DNA of 64,000 nucleotides from Coffea arabica (Eukaryota; Streptophyta; Magnoliopsida; Gentianales; Rubiaceae), in assembly GCF_036785885.1 (NCBI RefSeq), contig NC_092320.1, forward strand, positions 17,609,557 to 17,673,556, read 5' to 3'. A program made the position numbers and the translations under genes. Numbering within the stretch: the first letter of the stretch is position 1; each line of letters begins with the position of its first letter. Shown here piece after piece: positions 34,578 to 44,917 of the stretch. The notes below the pieces were generated by a model. It did no database searches. It was not told the origin of the DNA and saw nothing but the letters and a program-made list of their open reading frames with translations.

Positions 34578-36409
34578 GAATTCACCAAATTTCAAAATAA
34601 GGATTATTGAACTGGGAGCTGGATTCGTATTTTCATTTTTGGCTTGTTTTTTTAGGTGAATGGGTTGCAGCAACACAATTGGATTGAGAAAATATTAACA
34701 CAATCACCTACTCAAATAAACAACCATTTGTTTCACAAAGGATCACATAAAACAAATAGCACCAGCAAACTTAAAATAAATGAAGCAGAAACTGAAGAAA
34801 AACTACTAAAAAAAAAGGAAAGGTGAAATTTCACTTTTGAAAATATAGTCACATAAAATGAAGAAAAGCTGCTCATAGATTCAAGAAAGACAACAAGCTG
34901 ACCTTCAAGTTAAAGGATTCCTTGACTGATGATATGAACTGCAGCAGAAGGAACCTATCAATTGAAACATATGTGTATATTAGAATTTATTAATCTGTCT
35001 ATTACTTATACAGGGAAAATTTGACAAAAAAAAAGGGAAAAACTTTTTCTCACCAAAGAGACTCCAAAGAGAAAGTGTAAAGATCAAGATGCTTCTTCTT
35101 GCATTTTGTAAGACAGAGGAGCCAGCACCATGCACTGATAAATACCTCTATTCCATTTTTTGATTTCGTAATTCACTGGAAAGGTTACAGGCTAAATGAA
35201 TAGGAAACCTATTTCTTATCATAATTGGAATAAGGGAAAAATCACATCAGAAAAAATATTTCTCATCATAATCGTACGGCTGATGAGAATTGAAAAGAAA
35301 GCATGATTTGAGCAGAAAATTGAATGGCAAAGCTAATGAGAATAGAATGTCATACCTAATCTAACAAAAAGTTCCCAATTTCGCTCATTTGAAGTACAAT
35401 TATCATGTGAGTATCCAACAATTCTTGCAACATGAAATTAATAGAAAGAGAAATGGGTTAACATGAAATCAATTCTTGCAACATGAAATAGGTTAATTTG
35501 ATATTAGAGAAAGAGGAAACCACAGCAAGTGTAGACAAGAGTAATTCACCTGCTCCTAACTTTCCTCCTTTGAAGTACAAACACCATATGAGTGACCAGC
35601 AATCTCTACAACATGAAATCAAGTGTCTGCAGGAGTAGCAGTTGACCTACTGGCTTGAAGAAGGAACTCACAAAACCCATCTCCCAAATCATGTAAAAAA
35701 TCCCAACTTTTTGGCTAGAATAGGCGTTTCGAATTGGGTTTGGTAGAATAGCCGTTTGGAATTGGATTTGCTCAAAATAGGCGCACCATATTTTGGCTCA
35801 GAATAGCCGTCTGGTAGAGAGAAAGGAAGAAAAGACTTCAATGGCAATTTGAGAAAGAAACTGTTTAATGCCAAAAGAAAGAACATGTTTCGGACAATTT
35901 GGAAGGCATATTTGACTTTTCCACATGGCAAAAGAAAAAAGAAAGCACTAATAAGGTAAAGAAACAGTTCAATGCCAAAAGAAAGAGAAGGTTTCGGACA
36001 ATTTGAAAGAAATATTAAGAGAAGGCTTCAGACAATTTGCAAGAAATATTTGACCTTGTCACTTGTCAAATAATTAAGAAGCCACTTGGTAAAAGAAAAG
36101 AAAAGCACTAAACCTTCATCTTTTCTTATATACAAGGAATGAAGATTACTTTTTTTTTTAACGAGTACAACAATATAATAAATTAATAATGTATTTGTAA
36201 ATCAAATGATGGAACGAGCACTATAATAGTACAGAACGGCACGACATCACAATTGCTGTGTCATTCAATCCCATACCACAAATTTAGCATATGATATACA
36301 ATTGGGACTTGAGAACCAGTACAAAAATCTTAAGTGATTAAATATTGAAAAAGCAAAATTCATCAGAGAAGAAAATTTTTATGTTTGTCACGTACAACTG
36401 GCACATACA

Positions 36410-36648
36410 TTTTTTTTTAGACGATAAATCTAATCTATCCTACATTAAGGGAAGGGGGCGGATCTAAGGAGGCTAAGAAATAATCCGGAAGAGACTGAAT
36501 TACCATCGGACTAGATAGACGGTGCACAACACACTCGCTTGAATTTTTTTTGGAAACAATCCACTTAGATGTGATATTTTTGATGATCCTTGCCTCCCAC
36601 CCCACCAATTACGTGGTGGCCACTGAGCCAATGGCCCAGTGGTTAACG
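36410..36648 (-). mobile_element. tRNA-derived SINE with 10-bp TSD
   Basis: The 239-bp insertion is bounded by the direct repeat GGCACATACA (36400-36409 and 36649-36658). On the - strand it begins near TTAACCACTGGGCC, carries a pol III A box TGGCTCAGTGG, and ends in a poly-A tail (poly-T on the + strand). The homologous flank of UGT copy 2 at about 13980-13995 has the uninterrupted empty site, so the SINE inserted after copies 2 and 3 separated. Confidence 0.9.
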
Positions 36649-37111
36649 GGCACATACACGAATGACCAGGAATCATGTGCACTCTTGACTATTCTTCTTC
36701 AATGACGTAACATTTCTTGGATGAATTGGATTTTGCTGGATGAATGAATGAGGTTCAATTATCTTTAAGGAAAAAGACAATTTAATATTATTGTCTAAAA
36801 AGACAATTGAATGAGCCAAGAACTGATGTTTTGTGTTTGTCTCTACTTTACAATTAGAGATCAAAATCGAGATGTGCAAAAATTTTGAACAAGCAAGAAC
36901 TACTAGCCAATAAACATAAACATAGCACAAGAACTATCGCAACAGGAGAGCCAAAGTGTTTAATTAATGGAAATACTGTTAGAAAGCTGATCTTCTGCAG
37001 TCTAATTAAGATTTCATTGCACTTAATCTAACTCAAGAAGTTACAGTCCTTATTAATCAGAATTTCTCCTGATTAAAGAACATAATTATTTTGTTTGGAT
37101 GAACAGAAAAT

Positions 37112-38548
37112 CTACCTACGAATATGAGCAATGAAAGAATCCATCTCCAAGCGACTAGTACCGCCTTCCATAACAGAATCCTTTACTGCTTTGCTCAATT
37201 CTTTTGCCCTTTGCCTCATCTCTTCTCCTTCAGCTGAATCCATCAATCTTCTCACAGCATTTTCAACAGCCATGGATGTCACAAGTTCGTCCCGCCGAGA
37301 CCAGTCCCTTACTGATAGACCAATCTTCAGCACCTTTTCCAGTATTATTGCGTTTCTGGGCTGCTCAGAATGCATAGGCCATGCTGCCACGGGCACTCCC
37401 ATGCTAATGCTTTCCATACACGAGTTCCATCCGCAGTGACTCATGAATCCACCTGTTGATGAATGTCCAAGAATCTCCAGTTGAGGTGCCCAATCCCTCA
37501 CAATTATTCCTCTTCCTTCAGTTCTTTCTTCGAATCCTCCGGGCAACTGAGCTCTCCTAACTTCTCCCTTGAAGATATCTCCTTGATCTCCATCCTTCAG
37601 TATCCATATGAACTTTTGCCCGCTTTTCTCTAATCCAATCGCGATCTGCGCGGCTTCCTCGTGTGATACTGAAGTATTCGAACCAAAGCAAACAAAAATG
37701 ACCGAGTTTGGGCCTTGTTTGTCAAGCCACTCCAGGCAATAGTGTCTCTGTTCTGTGTTTTTCTGCCCATTGATCTCAACTGGATTGAAGGGACCAACAG
37801 CCCATTGCTTGTGGGAATCGGCAGTTTTGGCTTTTGCAAGAAGATCAAGGTACGGACCCTCTATAAACCTGCATGTGTTGTACAGATCGCCAGAGATAAT
37901 TGGCATGGATTCCTTTTGCAATTTTAAGAAATCTGTCACCTCCTGAGGTAAAGAACTTTCATGTGATGGAAGACTTTCGAGTGCTTCAAGTATTTCAGGC
38001 TCAAATACTCTAGGTTTCCCTTCTTGTTCCCAAGAAAACGTGTAAATAGCGAAGGCTGAGATACTTATAAACGTGTAGGACTCTGCATTCGGTATTAAAC
38101 CCACATCCTTGATGACATATGGCGTAACAGAGTCACAAATAACAACCAATCTTCTCGTTGTGCTAGAAAGTTGTTGCAGAAGTGCGTGAACTGGCTCCCG
38201 GAGTTTGACGGATGCATTCAACACTGGGATGAGTTGAGTGGGAAATTTTGTTGGGGCGTTTGGGTCGGGAGGAGGAGCTTCATAAGAAGGGGTGGAAAAT
38301 TCGTGGAAATGGATGTTGGAAATGGCGAGAGGATCCCAACCTTGGACTCGGACCTTTGCTTGGCGAGTATGAGTGGCCGTGCCAACATAGTGAACGGGTA
38401 TATTGTAGGAGGAGATGAGGCGGGAGAGATGCAGGAGTTGGTTGAGATGACCTTGTAAAGGAAGGGGAACCATCACCACAGTTACTTCATGTGTTTCTTG
38501 AATACTAGCAATTTGGTTTTGGACTGTTGAATGATCATTTTTGGCCAT
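37112..38548 (-). CDS. Family-1 UDP-glycosyltransferase, zeatin O-glucosyltransferase-like (copy 3)
   Basis: A 478-residue intact single-exon UGT. The catalytic His is residue 34 in PLPLQGHLNQLLHLS and the Asp about 139 in VVICDSVTPYV. The PSPG box at about 353-396 starts WAPQLEILGHSST and ends AAWPMHSEQ. Glu therefore replaces the Asp found at the second-last PSPG position of the other seven copies. Both residues occur in plant UGTs and contact the sugar hydroxyls, so activity is expected. It is the sister of copy 2 in coding sequence and 3' flank, though about 22 kb away because the LTR element lies between them. A TATA box is present at the expected distance. The acceptor is unknown. Confidence 0.93.
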   Translation of the reverse strand: MAKNDHSTVQNQIASIQETHEVTVVMVPLPLQGHLNQLLHLSRLISSYNIPVHYVGTATHTRQAKVRVQGWDPLAISNIHFHEFSTPSYEAPPPDPNAPTKFPTQLIPVLNASVKLREPVHALLQQLSSTTRRLVVICDSVTPYVIKDVGLIPNAESYTFISISAFAIYTFSWEQEGKPRVFEPEILEALESLPSHESSLPQEVTDFLKLQKESMPIISGDLYNTCRFIEGPYLDLLAKAKTADSHKQWAVGPFNPVEINGQKNTEQRHYCLEWLDKQGPNSVIFVCFGSNTSVSHEEAAQIAIGLEKSGQKFIWILKDGDQGDIFKGEVRRAQLPGGFEERTEGRGIIVRDWAPQLEILGHSSTGGFMSHCGWNSCMESISMGVPVAAWPMHSEQPRNAIILEKVLKIGLSVRDWSRRDELVTSMAVENAVRRLMDSAEGEEMRQRAKELSKAVKDSVMEGGTSRLEMDSFIAHIRR

Positions 38549-38616
38549 TGGAAGAATTTGGGATTTGGAAATTTTGGAAAGTTCTTTTTACTTTCAGCTT
38601 GTTGGAATTGCCCTGC

Positions 38617-38626
38617 TCTTATAAGG
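38617..38626 (-). promoter_or_regulatory. TATA box of UGT copy 3
   Basis: CCTTATAAGA on the - strand lies about 70 bp upstream of the start codon, leaving room for a short 5' UTR. It sits in a block conserved among the UGT upstream regions. Confidence 0.65.
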
Positions 38627-38679
38627 CGTGTAAGATGAAAGATGCGGTCCTTAGTCGTAGTCAGAATTACTTGACGTCC

Positions 38680-39006
38680 AACACGGACTAGTCCATGGAT
38701 TGGTGGCCACGGAAGCATCTCAAAGCAATTGAGGAAAAGCTGAATACCCTCGAAAGAGAAGTGGATTTTTCATGTATAGTGAAAACAATTGGTTATTGGA
38801 CAAAGTTGACCACACAAACTTGACCACCAAGGTTGCCCGGTTAGCAAAGTTTGACTTTGATCCCAGGACTCAATTATTGGATCTGTAATAGAACATGTGT
38901 GAGCTGGATTTCTTTGTCACCTTTAACAAGGAAGCAGCAGAAGAACTGTCCAGAAGATGTGAACATGGAGGATTAGGTGCTGGGACCGTTGTGCATTGAC
39001 ATTTGT
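38680..39006 (+). pseudogene. Recurring plus-strand coding-like relic (copy A2)
   Basis: It begins with ATGGATTGGTGG text encoding KHLKAIEEKLN. A 19-bp gap relative to the copy at 42385 shifts the frame. The next frame, 38772-38888, is 38 codons of clear protein-like sequence (MYSENNWLLDKVDHTNLTTK, then VARLAKFDFDPRTQLLDL and a stop). A final block reads KEAAEELSRRCEHGGLGAGT. The frame agrees with copy A1 at 16110. The family is unknown and this copy is broken. Confidence 0.4.
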
Positions 39007-39112
39007 AAGGGATAATTTCCCAAAACCACTCTTCGCGCTTTTCATAATATCACTCAGCCTCTTAAATTTTCTAAAATCTTTACTACCTCCCCTGTCAGTT
39101 TGACAAAATCAA

Positions 39113-40011
39113 GGGATAATTCCAAAAACCTCCCTTAAAGTTACTACTATTGATTGTTTCACTAGCCTCTCTCTTGATTTTAAAAATTATACTAACCTCT
39201 TTTGAGGTCTATTATCTTGTAGCATTTAGATCCAACCAACAATTAAAAAGTGATATTAGGAGAGAGAAAATAATATGATTTCACCATTACCCCTCATCTA
39301 CTAAATTATTTAATTAATCTAATGCCCACCCAAATATTAAAGAAAATATTAGAATTTTCTGTTTATCATCAGGGATTAAATCACATATGGTATCAAAAAA
39401 TAGTATATCATTCTATATATTTTATTTAATGTAACATCTAAATTGATCTTTTTAGTTACAAACTCATCGTCAAACATGATCAACAACAAATAATCAAAAA
39501 AAATTTATAACCAAAATATTACAAAGAGTGAAATTTAATACCATAAAATTCTCAACAGCTAACCTTAATATGTTGATAAAAACATTTATGATATTAAAGT
39601 TTGTTCTATGTAATATTTTTGGTTGTAAATTTTTTGATTATTTGTTATTGATCATGTTTGATAACGGGTATATAATTGAAAAGAGTAATTTGGATCTTAT
39701 ATTAAATGAAAAATATAACATGATATACTATTTTTTGATACCATATGAGATTTGATCGCTAATGATAAATATTAAATTGCAGTTTTTTTTAATGTGTGGG
39801 TTGGTGTTATATTAATTAAATAATGTAATAGATAAGAGACAATGATAGAATCATATTATCTTTTTTCTCATAATATTACTTTTTAATTATCAATTGGGTC
39901 TAAATGTTACAAGATAATTAATTTCAGGGGGAGGTTAGTATAATTTTTGAAATCTAGAGGGAGGCCAGTGAAATAGTCAGAAACTTCAAGGGAGGTTTCT
40001 GAAATTATCCC
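39113..40011. mobile_element. Long-TIR MITE, Mutator type, with decayed 9-bp TSD
   Basis: About 900 bp with long inverted ends (GGGATAATTCCAAAAACCTC and the complement of GAGGTTTCTGAAATTATCCC), a subterminal ACTAACCTCTTTT/AGGGGGAGGTTAGT pairing and an AT-rich core. Flanks are CAAAATCAA and TAAAACCAA. The duplicated copy at 42991 keeps CAAAACCAA on its left, which brings the match to 8 of 9. No coding capacity is evident. Confidence 0.82.
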
Positions 40012-40040
40012 TAAAACCAAATGTCTCCATCAAGGAACTC

Positions 40041-40127
40041 TTGCCCATTGAAGGGACCAACAGCCCATTCCTTGTGGCTTTTGCAAGAAGATCAAGTTAT
40101 GGACGCTCTATAAACCTGCATGTATTA
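40041..40127 (-). pseudogene. UGT gene fragment
   Basis: About 85 bp match the part of UGT copies 2 and 3 encoding TCRFIEGPYLDLLAKA and, after a short gap, QWAVGPFN on the - strand. The rest of a gene is absent on both sides. The fragment abuts the right end of the MITE. It is the remnant of another UGT copy or of a rearrangement product. Confidence 0.8.
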
Positions 40128-40149
40128 CCAACTCCTTCACTCAAATAAT

Positions 40150-40529
40150 AACGAATGTCCAGTTTCACACCTAATAATCACCTCAAACTCTAATTACATT
40201 ATCTATCATTAGAGACAATAAAAAAGGATAAGAGTACAAAGTCATATAGATCCAATTTAAACAAAAGATTCTGAAATCTAATTTTACACTTCTTTTATTC
40301 TCAGGCAATTATTTGTGAAAATTAAAATCATGAAAATAAACTACCTATCATGAATACAGGCTAGTAATTCAAAATGTTGAATGAAAAGATACGAAATATT
40401 TTCTTCACATCCTAAATTTTTGGCCCCAACAATTATTTTACATATCAATAACCTTATCTAGTAAATAAGCATTTTTCACTATTAAGAAACTTTATATAAA
40501 TCAAAATATCAAAATATAATTATCTATCC
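40150..40529. repeat. Second copy of the 17672-18054 segment
   Basis: Nearly identical and in the same orientation as 17672-18054, with one small insertion near 40302. It ends in the text that precedes 40538. Confidence 0.9.
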
Positions 40530-40537
40530 AAAATATC

Positions 40538-40658
40538 AAAAGAATAGGATACAATACAACTGTGCCTGCCCATATTCAATTATGATATATAAACATATGT
40601 ACCCATTTTTCTGTTTTTTCTACCCAAAGAAAGTGGACTCATTCTGACTACTCTTCTT
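40538..40658. repeat. 120-bp segment duplicated at 44421-44541
   Basis: AAAGAATAGGATACAATACA through GACTACTCTTCTT occurs here and at 44421-44541 almost base for base. A weaker copy is at 52225-52350. It is part of the downstream flank of the repeated UGT unit. Confidence 0.88.
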
Positions 40659-40925
40659 CAATCAATTTAAACAACAAAGAATTTTCACCATGTTTTCCCA
40701 AAATCGGCATTAAAGAAAAAGGACATCGGAAAAATAATAAAGAAAAAGCACCACCATATTGCACTAACGTATTCAGTACTCTCTAGATGCTTGAAAAACT
40801 AGTGGCTGACATGCATTATTAGTGAACTTTAGTCCGAGATACACTTTGATTTGAACATTCAACACTTTTGTCTTTCTACGGCGAAAGACCAAAACCTGAT
40901 TGTTAATTGCATCTTCGTCTTATGC

Positions 40926-41412
40926 TGGACAACTATTTCTTGTTGAATTCGACTCCTGCAATAGATATTTAAATCCCTCTTTCAACGTTGGTCTTAAGAC
41001 AAAGCACCTAATAAGTCCAGAAGGTTGTGGAAGTAGTTTTTTTTAGTAAGTTCCGTTACAATGATATCTTCAAGATTGGAAATTGCTTTGTCAGTGGAAG
41101 CCCGCAATAGACGATTAGCCATACCATGACAATAAAACATGAAAAAAAAAAAAATACTTTTCTTGTTTATCTCGTATCCAATAAAGATTGAATGATGTAA
41201 CATTTCTTTGATGAATTGAAAACTGCCAAATTACATTTTTGCTGGATGAATTAGGTTTGATTATTTTTGGTTGGGCAATGACAAAATGTCCAGCGGACTA
41301 TCGTGCCAAGCTCTGTTTTCATCTCCAAAGAACATGTTCATCACTTAAATTGCCTGTTTGTTTTCTAAGATTCCCATTTCTCAAAATTTTGATTTTTATC
41401 AGCTTTACTTCT
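40926..41412. other. UGT downstream-flank module (orphan copy)
   Basis: This matches 54951-55440 and 47342-47736, which lie downstream of UGT copies 7 and 5. Here no UGT follows. Instead come a SINE, a hAT MITE and the upstream-type module at 42385. The arrangement implies that a UGT gene has been deleted from this unit. Confidence 0.7.
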
Positions 41413-41622
41413 AAAGACTTCCTGTAATCTAATCTATCCAAATCTAGGGGGAGGGGGAGGCACTAGAAGTAGAAACTCTATCAGAAAAAGCCACCGAAAG
41501 CAGCCACATATAATGACAATTTGGTGGGAGGCAAGGATTGAATCTTAATCTCCCAACACCACCAAGACTTAAGTGCTTGGCAGTGACCACCAGGTCAAAG
41601 GGCTGGTGGCAGTCATGATCTT
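41413..41622 (-). mobile_element. tRNA-derived SINE
   Basis: Same family as 36410-36648. The tail-side text TAATCTAATCTATCC comes first, and the - strand head contains GACCTGGTGGTCACTGCC and TTGCCTCCCACC. The paralogous spacers at 47745 and 55441 lack it. No clean target duplication is visible because it landed in a transposon end. Confidence 0.7.
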
Positions 41623-41631
41623 TGTTTAAAT

Positions 41632-42067
41632 TAGGGCTGTTCACGAATCGGCTCGCGAGCGGCTTCAATACGAGCTTGACTCAAACTCGATCAATATCAA
41701 ACTCGAGCTAATTAAGTCGAGATCGAACTCAAACTCGAGTTCAAAAACACTAAATTCGTTGGCTCACGAGCTCGATTATATATATGTTTTTATTTTTATT
41801 TTTATTTTAATAGTAAAATTATATATATATATATCCATAATATTTTATTATTTGTTAAAAAATGATTATTTTATTCATTTTTAAAAATAAAATAATTATT
41901 TTTTATTTTTTAAAAATAAAATAATAATTATTTTTTTATTTTTTAAGCTCGAGCTTGAGCTTGACATTTTGAGCTCGTCGAGCTCAAGTTTGAGCTTCAT
42001 AAAATTAATTGGAGGCTCGACTTAATTAGGCCAAAATTCCATTCGACTCGGCTCGTTTGCACCCCTA
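41632..42067. mobile_element. hAT-type MITE with perfect 8-bp TSD
   Basis: A 436-bp element flanked by GTTTAAAT at 41624-41631 and 42068-42075. Its ends are TAGGGCTGTTCACGAATCGG and the complement of CGAGCCGTTTGCACCCCTA-type sequence, followed inward by many GAGCTCGAGCTTGA motifs. The empty site is preserved at about 55470 in the paralogous spacer. It has no ORF. Confidence 0.9.
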
Positions 42068-42384
42068 GTTTAAATGTACAATAGTATTAGTTTAAACTTA
42101 CAATGTATTGATTTGTAGATTTTTAGAGCATTGTATATTCATTACTTGGGGGAAAAGCCCACGCTATGCGTGGGAGTTTAGTACTTGTAATTAAAGATAA
42201 TTAATAATTATTATTTGGTATTTTGTAGTATAAGAATTGAAGTATGACAATTTTATTATATGATATTAAACAGAAAAATCATAAGTTATATATTAAATCA
42301 AAAAATATAATATATAATGAAATATAATTATAAGATACGGTCAACTACTTTGCATGTAATTTAATAGAATAAAAGAACTACTTT

Positions 42385-42745
42385 GACATCCAACACGGAC
42401 TAGTCCATGGATTGGTGGCTGCGGAAGCATCTCAAAGCAATTGAGGAAAAGTTGAATGTCCTCGAAAGAGAAGTGGATTTTGTTAATCTCCCATCATTTT
42501 TCATGTATAGTGAAAATAATTGGTTATTGGACACAGTTGAAAAAACACTTTATACTTGACCATCAAGTTTGCCAGTTAGCAAAATTTGACTTTGATCCAA
42601 GTACTCACAATTATTGAATCTGTAATAGAACATGGGTGAGGTGGATTTCTTTATAACCTTTTAGCAAAGAAGCAGCAGAAGAACTGTACGGAAGATGTGA
42701 ACATGGAGGGTTAGGTGCTGGGACCGTTGTCCATTGACATTTGTA
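42385..42745 (+). pseudogene. Recurring plus-strand coding-like relic (copy A3)
   Basis: The longest single frame of the set: MDWWLRKHLKAIEEKLNVLE, then REVDFVNLPSFFMYSENNWL and LDTVEK before a stop. LAKFDFDPSTH and KEAAEELYGRCEHGGLGAGT follow in shifted frames. Residue-level agreement with copies A1 and A2 suggests that a real exon lies behind all of them. The family is unknown and this copy is broken. Confidence 0.42.
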
Positions 42746-42795
42746 AGGGATAATTTCCCAAAACCACCCTCACGCTTTTCATAATATCACTCAGC

Positions 42796-42941
42796 CTTGT
42801 GTTTGGATTGTATTTTTCATTTTTTTTATGAAAAAATTACTATATCAATTTGATGTATGTGAGAGAAAAAAGTAATAGGAAAATGTGATCACGGGAAACA
42901 ACAACGTAATTTTTCGACGAAAAACTGCAATCCAAACAAGG
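42796..42941. mobile_element. Small hAT-like MITE
   Basis: About 146 bp with ends CTTGTGTTTGGATTG and the complement of CAATCCAAACAAG. It interrupts text that is continuous in the duplicate at about 39050-39075 (CACTCAGCCTCTTAAATTTT), which serves as the empty site. The target duplication is not clear. Confidence 0.75.
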
Positions 42942-42990
42942 CTATTTTTCTAAAATCTTTACTACCTCCATTGTCAGTTGACAAAACCAA

Positions 42991-43597
42991 GGGATAATTC
43001 CAAAAACCTCCCCTGGAGTTTCTGACTATTTCACTAGTCTCTCTATAAGTTTTAAAAATTACACTAATCTCCTTTGAGATCTATTAACTTATAACATTTA
43101 GGTCCAACCAATAATTAAAAAGTAATATTAGGAGAGAGAAAATAATATGATTTCACCATTGCTCCTCATCTAATAAATTATTTAATTAATCTAATACCCG
43201 CCAAAACATTAAAAAAATATTAGAATTTGCTATTTATCATCAGAGATTAAATCACATATGGTATTAAAAAATAGTATATCATTCTATATATTTTAGTTAA
43301 TGTAACATCTAAATTGATAATTTCAATTATAAACTCATTGTCAAATATGATCAACAACAAATAATTAAAAAAATTTGTAACCAAAATATTACAAAGAATG
43401 AACATTATTACCATAAAATTCTCAACAACTAACTTTAATATGTTGATAAGAACATTTATGATGTTAAAGTTTGTTCTATGTAATATTTTGGTTGTAAAAT
43501 TTTGGATTATTTGTTATTGATCATGTTTGATAATGGGTATGTAGTTGAAAAAAGTAATTTGGATCTTGTATTAAGTGAAAATTATAACATGATATAA
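42991..43597. mobile_element. Truncated second copy of the 39113-40011 MITE
   Basis: It starts with GGGATAATTCCAAAAACCTC and follows the same course for about 600 bp, then stops where foreign sequence begins at about 43598. It was duplicated together with its left flank, not inserted independently. Confidence 0.85.
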
Positions 43598-43700
43598 TCC
43601 ATCTATCCCATTGAAAGTGTCATATTTTTTATTTTGAGATATCTCCAAATATTTGTCACTTGCTAAAAATAGTAAAGACTTTTTATTCAATTTCACTCTT
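43598..43700. mobile_element. Tc1/mariner-like MITE end (fragment)
   Basis: ATCCATCTATCCCATTGAAA followed by GTGTCATATTTTT resembles the CTCCCTCCGTCCC-type terminus of plant mariner MITEs. Only one end is visible before a SINE begins. Confidence 0.5.
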
Positions 43701-43711
43701 TTACCCTTTTG

Positions 43712-43905
43712 CTTAGCTCAGTGGCCACCAGAGGGGCCTTAAGTCCTTCCTTGAAGCCCCCACCTGCAGCTAAAAAAAATTCAAGGGTGATGCCATAGCA
43801 CCCTTTTGGTCTAGTCAGATTTGCATACGTACTAGCTCCTAACACACAAGCTTTCTTAGGCTTCCCCCTCCCTGTAAATTAGAATAGAATAGATTATATA
43901 ATTGT
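43712..43905 (+). mobile_element. tRNA-derived SINE
   Basis: It begins near TTGCTTAGCTCAGTGGCCAC, which contains a pol III A box, and ends near CTCCCTGTAAATTAGAATAG, the family's usual tail-side text. Same family as 36410-36648, in the opposite orientation. Confidence 0.7.
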
Positions 43906-44420
43906 TATCGTTGTCAGAATAAAAAGGTCCCCCAATAATCAAGTTAAGTCAGCTCTTTGAGCCCACTTGTTCAGTATTCATGTGTTTGAAAAGTTTATAT
44001 AAACATGCGCGTGGAGTGAAAAATTATTAAGGAACTTGGTTGAGACCTCAACGTGCAAAGCACGCATAAGATATATGTAAACAAAACAGAAGTTCTGAGC
44101 CCACCCTCCAGTAGTTGTTCAGGCTTTTTATTTGAATTGGCATCAATACCTGAAACCTATTGCATTTACAGCAAGTGATTAAAATTGGCAACGCTTAAAA
44201 GAAGAACTTTATGTTATCAGGTACACCTCTACGTAGACTGAATGATAACAGGATTGGGATTGTTGCGGTTGTGCTTTTGTCTGATCCTATATGGTTGTTG
44301 TGCTTATGTTATATTATTGTATTTGTAAAAATTTAGTGTACGTAAATAAAATATTTCATATACATTTGATACAATAGTGTAACATGATTTTACATCAAAT
44401 GTTACGACAAATACAATGAT
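43906..44420. other. AT-rich spacer
   Basis: No gene seen. AACGTGCAAAGCACGCA at about 44050 and CCACGCTATGCGTGG at 42160 are small hairpins of the kind found near ends of some plant transposons, but no element can be bounded. Confidence 0.35.
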
Positions 44421-44541
44421 CAAAGAATAGGATACAATACAACTGTGCCTGCCCATATTCAATTATGATATATAAACATATGTACCCATTTTTCTGTTTT
44501 TTCTACCCAAAGAAAGTGGACTCATTCTGACTACTCTTCTT
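44421..44541. repeat. Second copy of the 40538-40658 segment
   Basis: Almost identical to 40538-40658. Immediately afterwards the sequence switches to hAT-element text (GCATTAGAATACAATAT), a recombination or deletion junction. Confidence 0.88.
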
Positions 44542-44544
44542 AGG

Positions 44545-44917
44545 CATTAGGCATTAGAATACAATATCTAAGTTCTAATATGTGAAGTAAGTGAATATTT
44601 TGTACACGACCGAACTATTAAATGACTATTACGTTCACTCATAATTCAACAAAAAAGTTCAATATTGAGTAACTAACATTTAAAAGAAAGGAAAAGATAA
44701 CATCCTATTGTATGTTTTAGTTCAATGTTCCATTGTGGAGATATTGAGGATAGTTGCAAGAAATTTCAATATTTTATCACAGGGTTAGAGGAATTACTAT
44801 CAAAATTCAGGACGAGGAGGGGTGAGACAGTATTATAATTTCTAAAATTTTTACAGATTACTTCACAGTTTCTAAAAAATTGAGGGGGTGGTCTGAATTT
44901 GGCTCTGCCCCTGTCTA
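44545..44917. mobile_element. Right part of a hAT element
   Basis: Matches the right two thirds of the elements at 47745-48332 and 55441-56025, ending TTGGCTCTGCCCCTG. The left end is missing, having been replaced by the duplicated segment before it. Confidence 0.65.

Larger units (their letters stand above)
33009..36339. other. Intergenic DNA downstream of the LTR element
   Basis: About 3.3 kb of AT-rich sequence without a recognisable gene. It contains poly-A/T tracts, a SINE-like copy (33660-33765), an (AT)n run (about 34542-34573) and repeated AGAAAGAAAAG/CACTTGGTAAAAG-like text between 35810 and 36120. The single open frame of about 80 codons at 35689-35931 (- strand) is not recognisable. 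Confidence 0.4.

Noticed and set aside
42150-42190. Hairpin CCACGCTATGCGTGG as a Helitron end
   Set aside because: No CTRR terminus at the right distance and no 5' TC end could be found.
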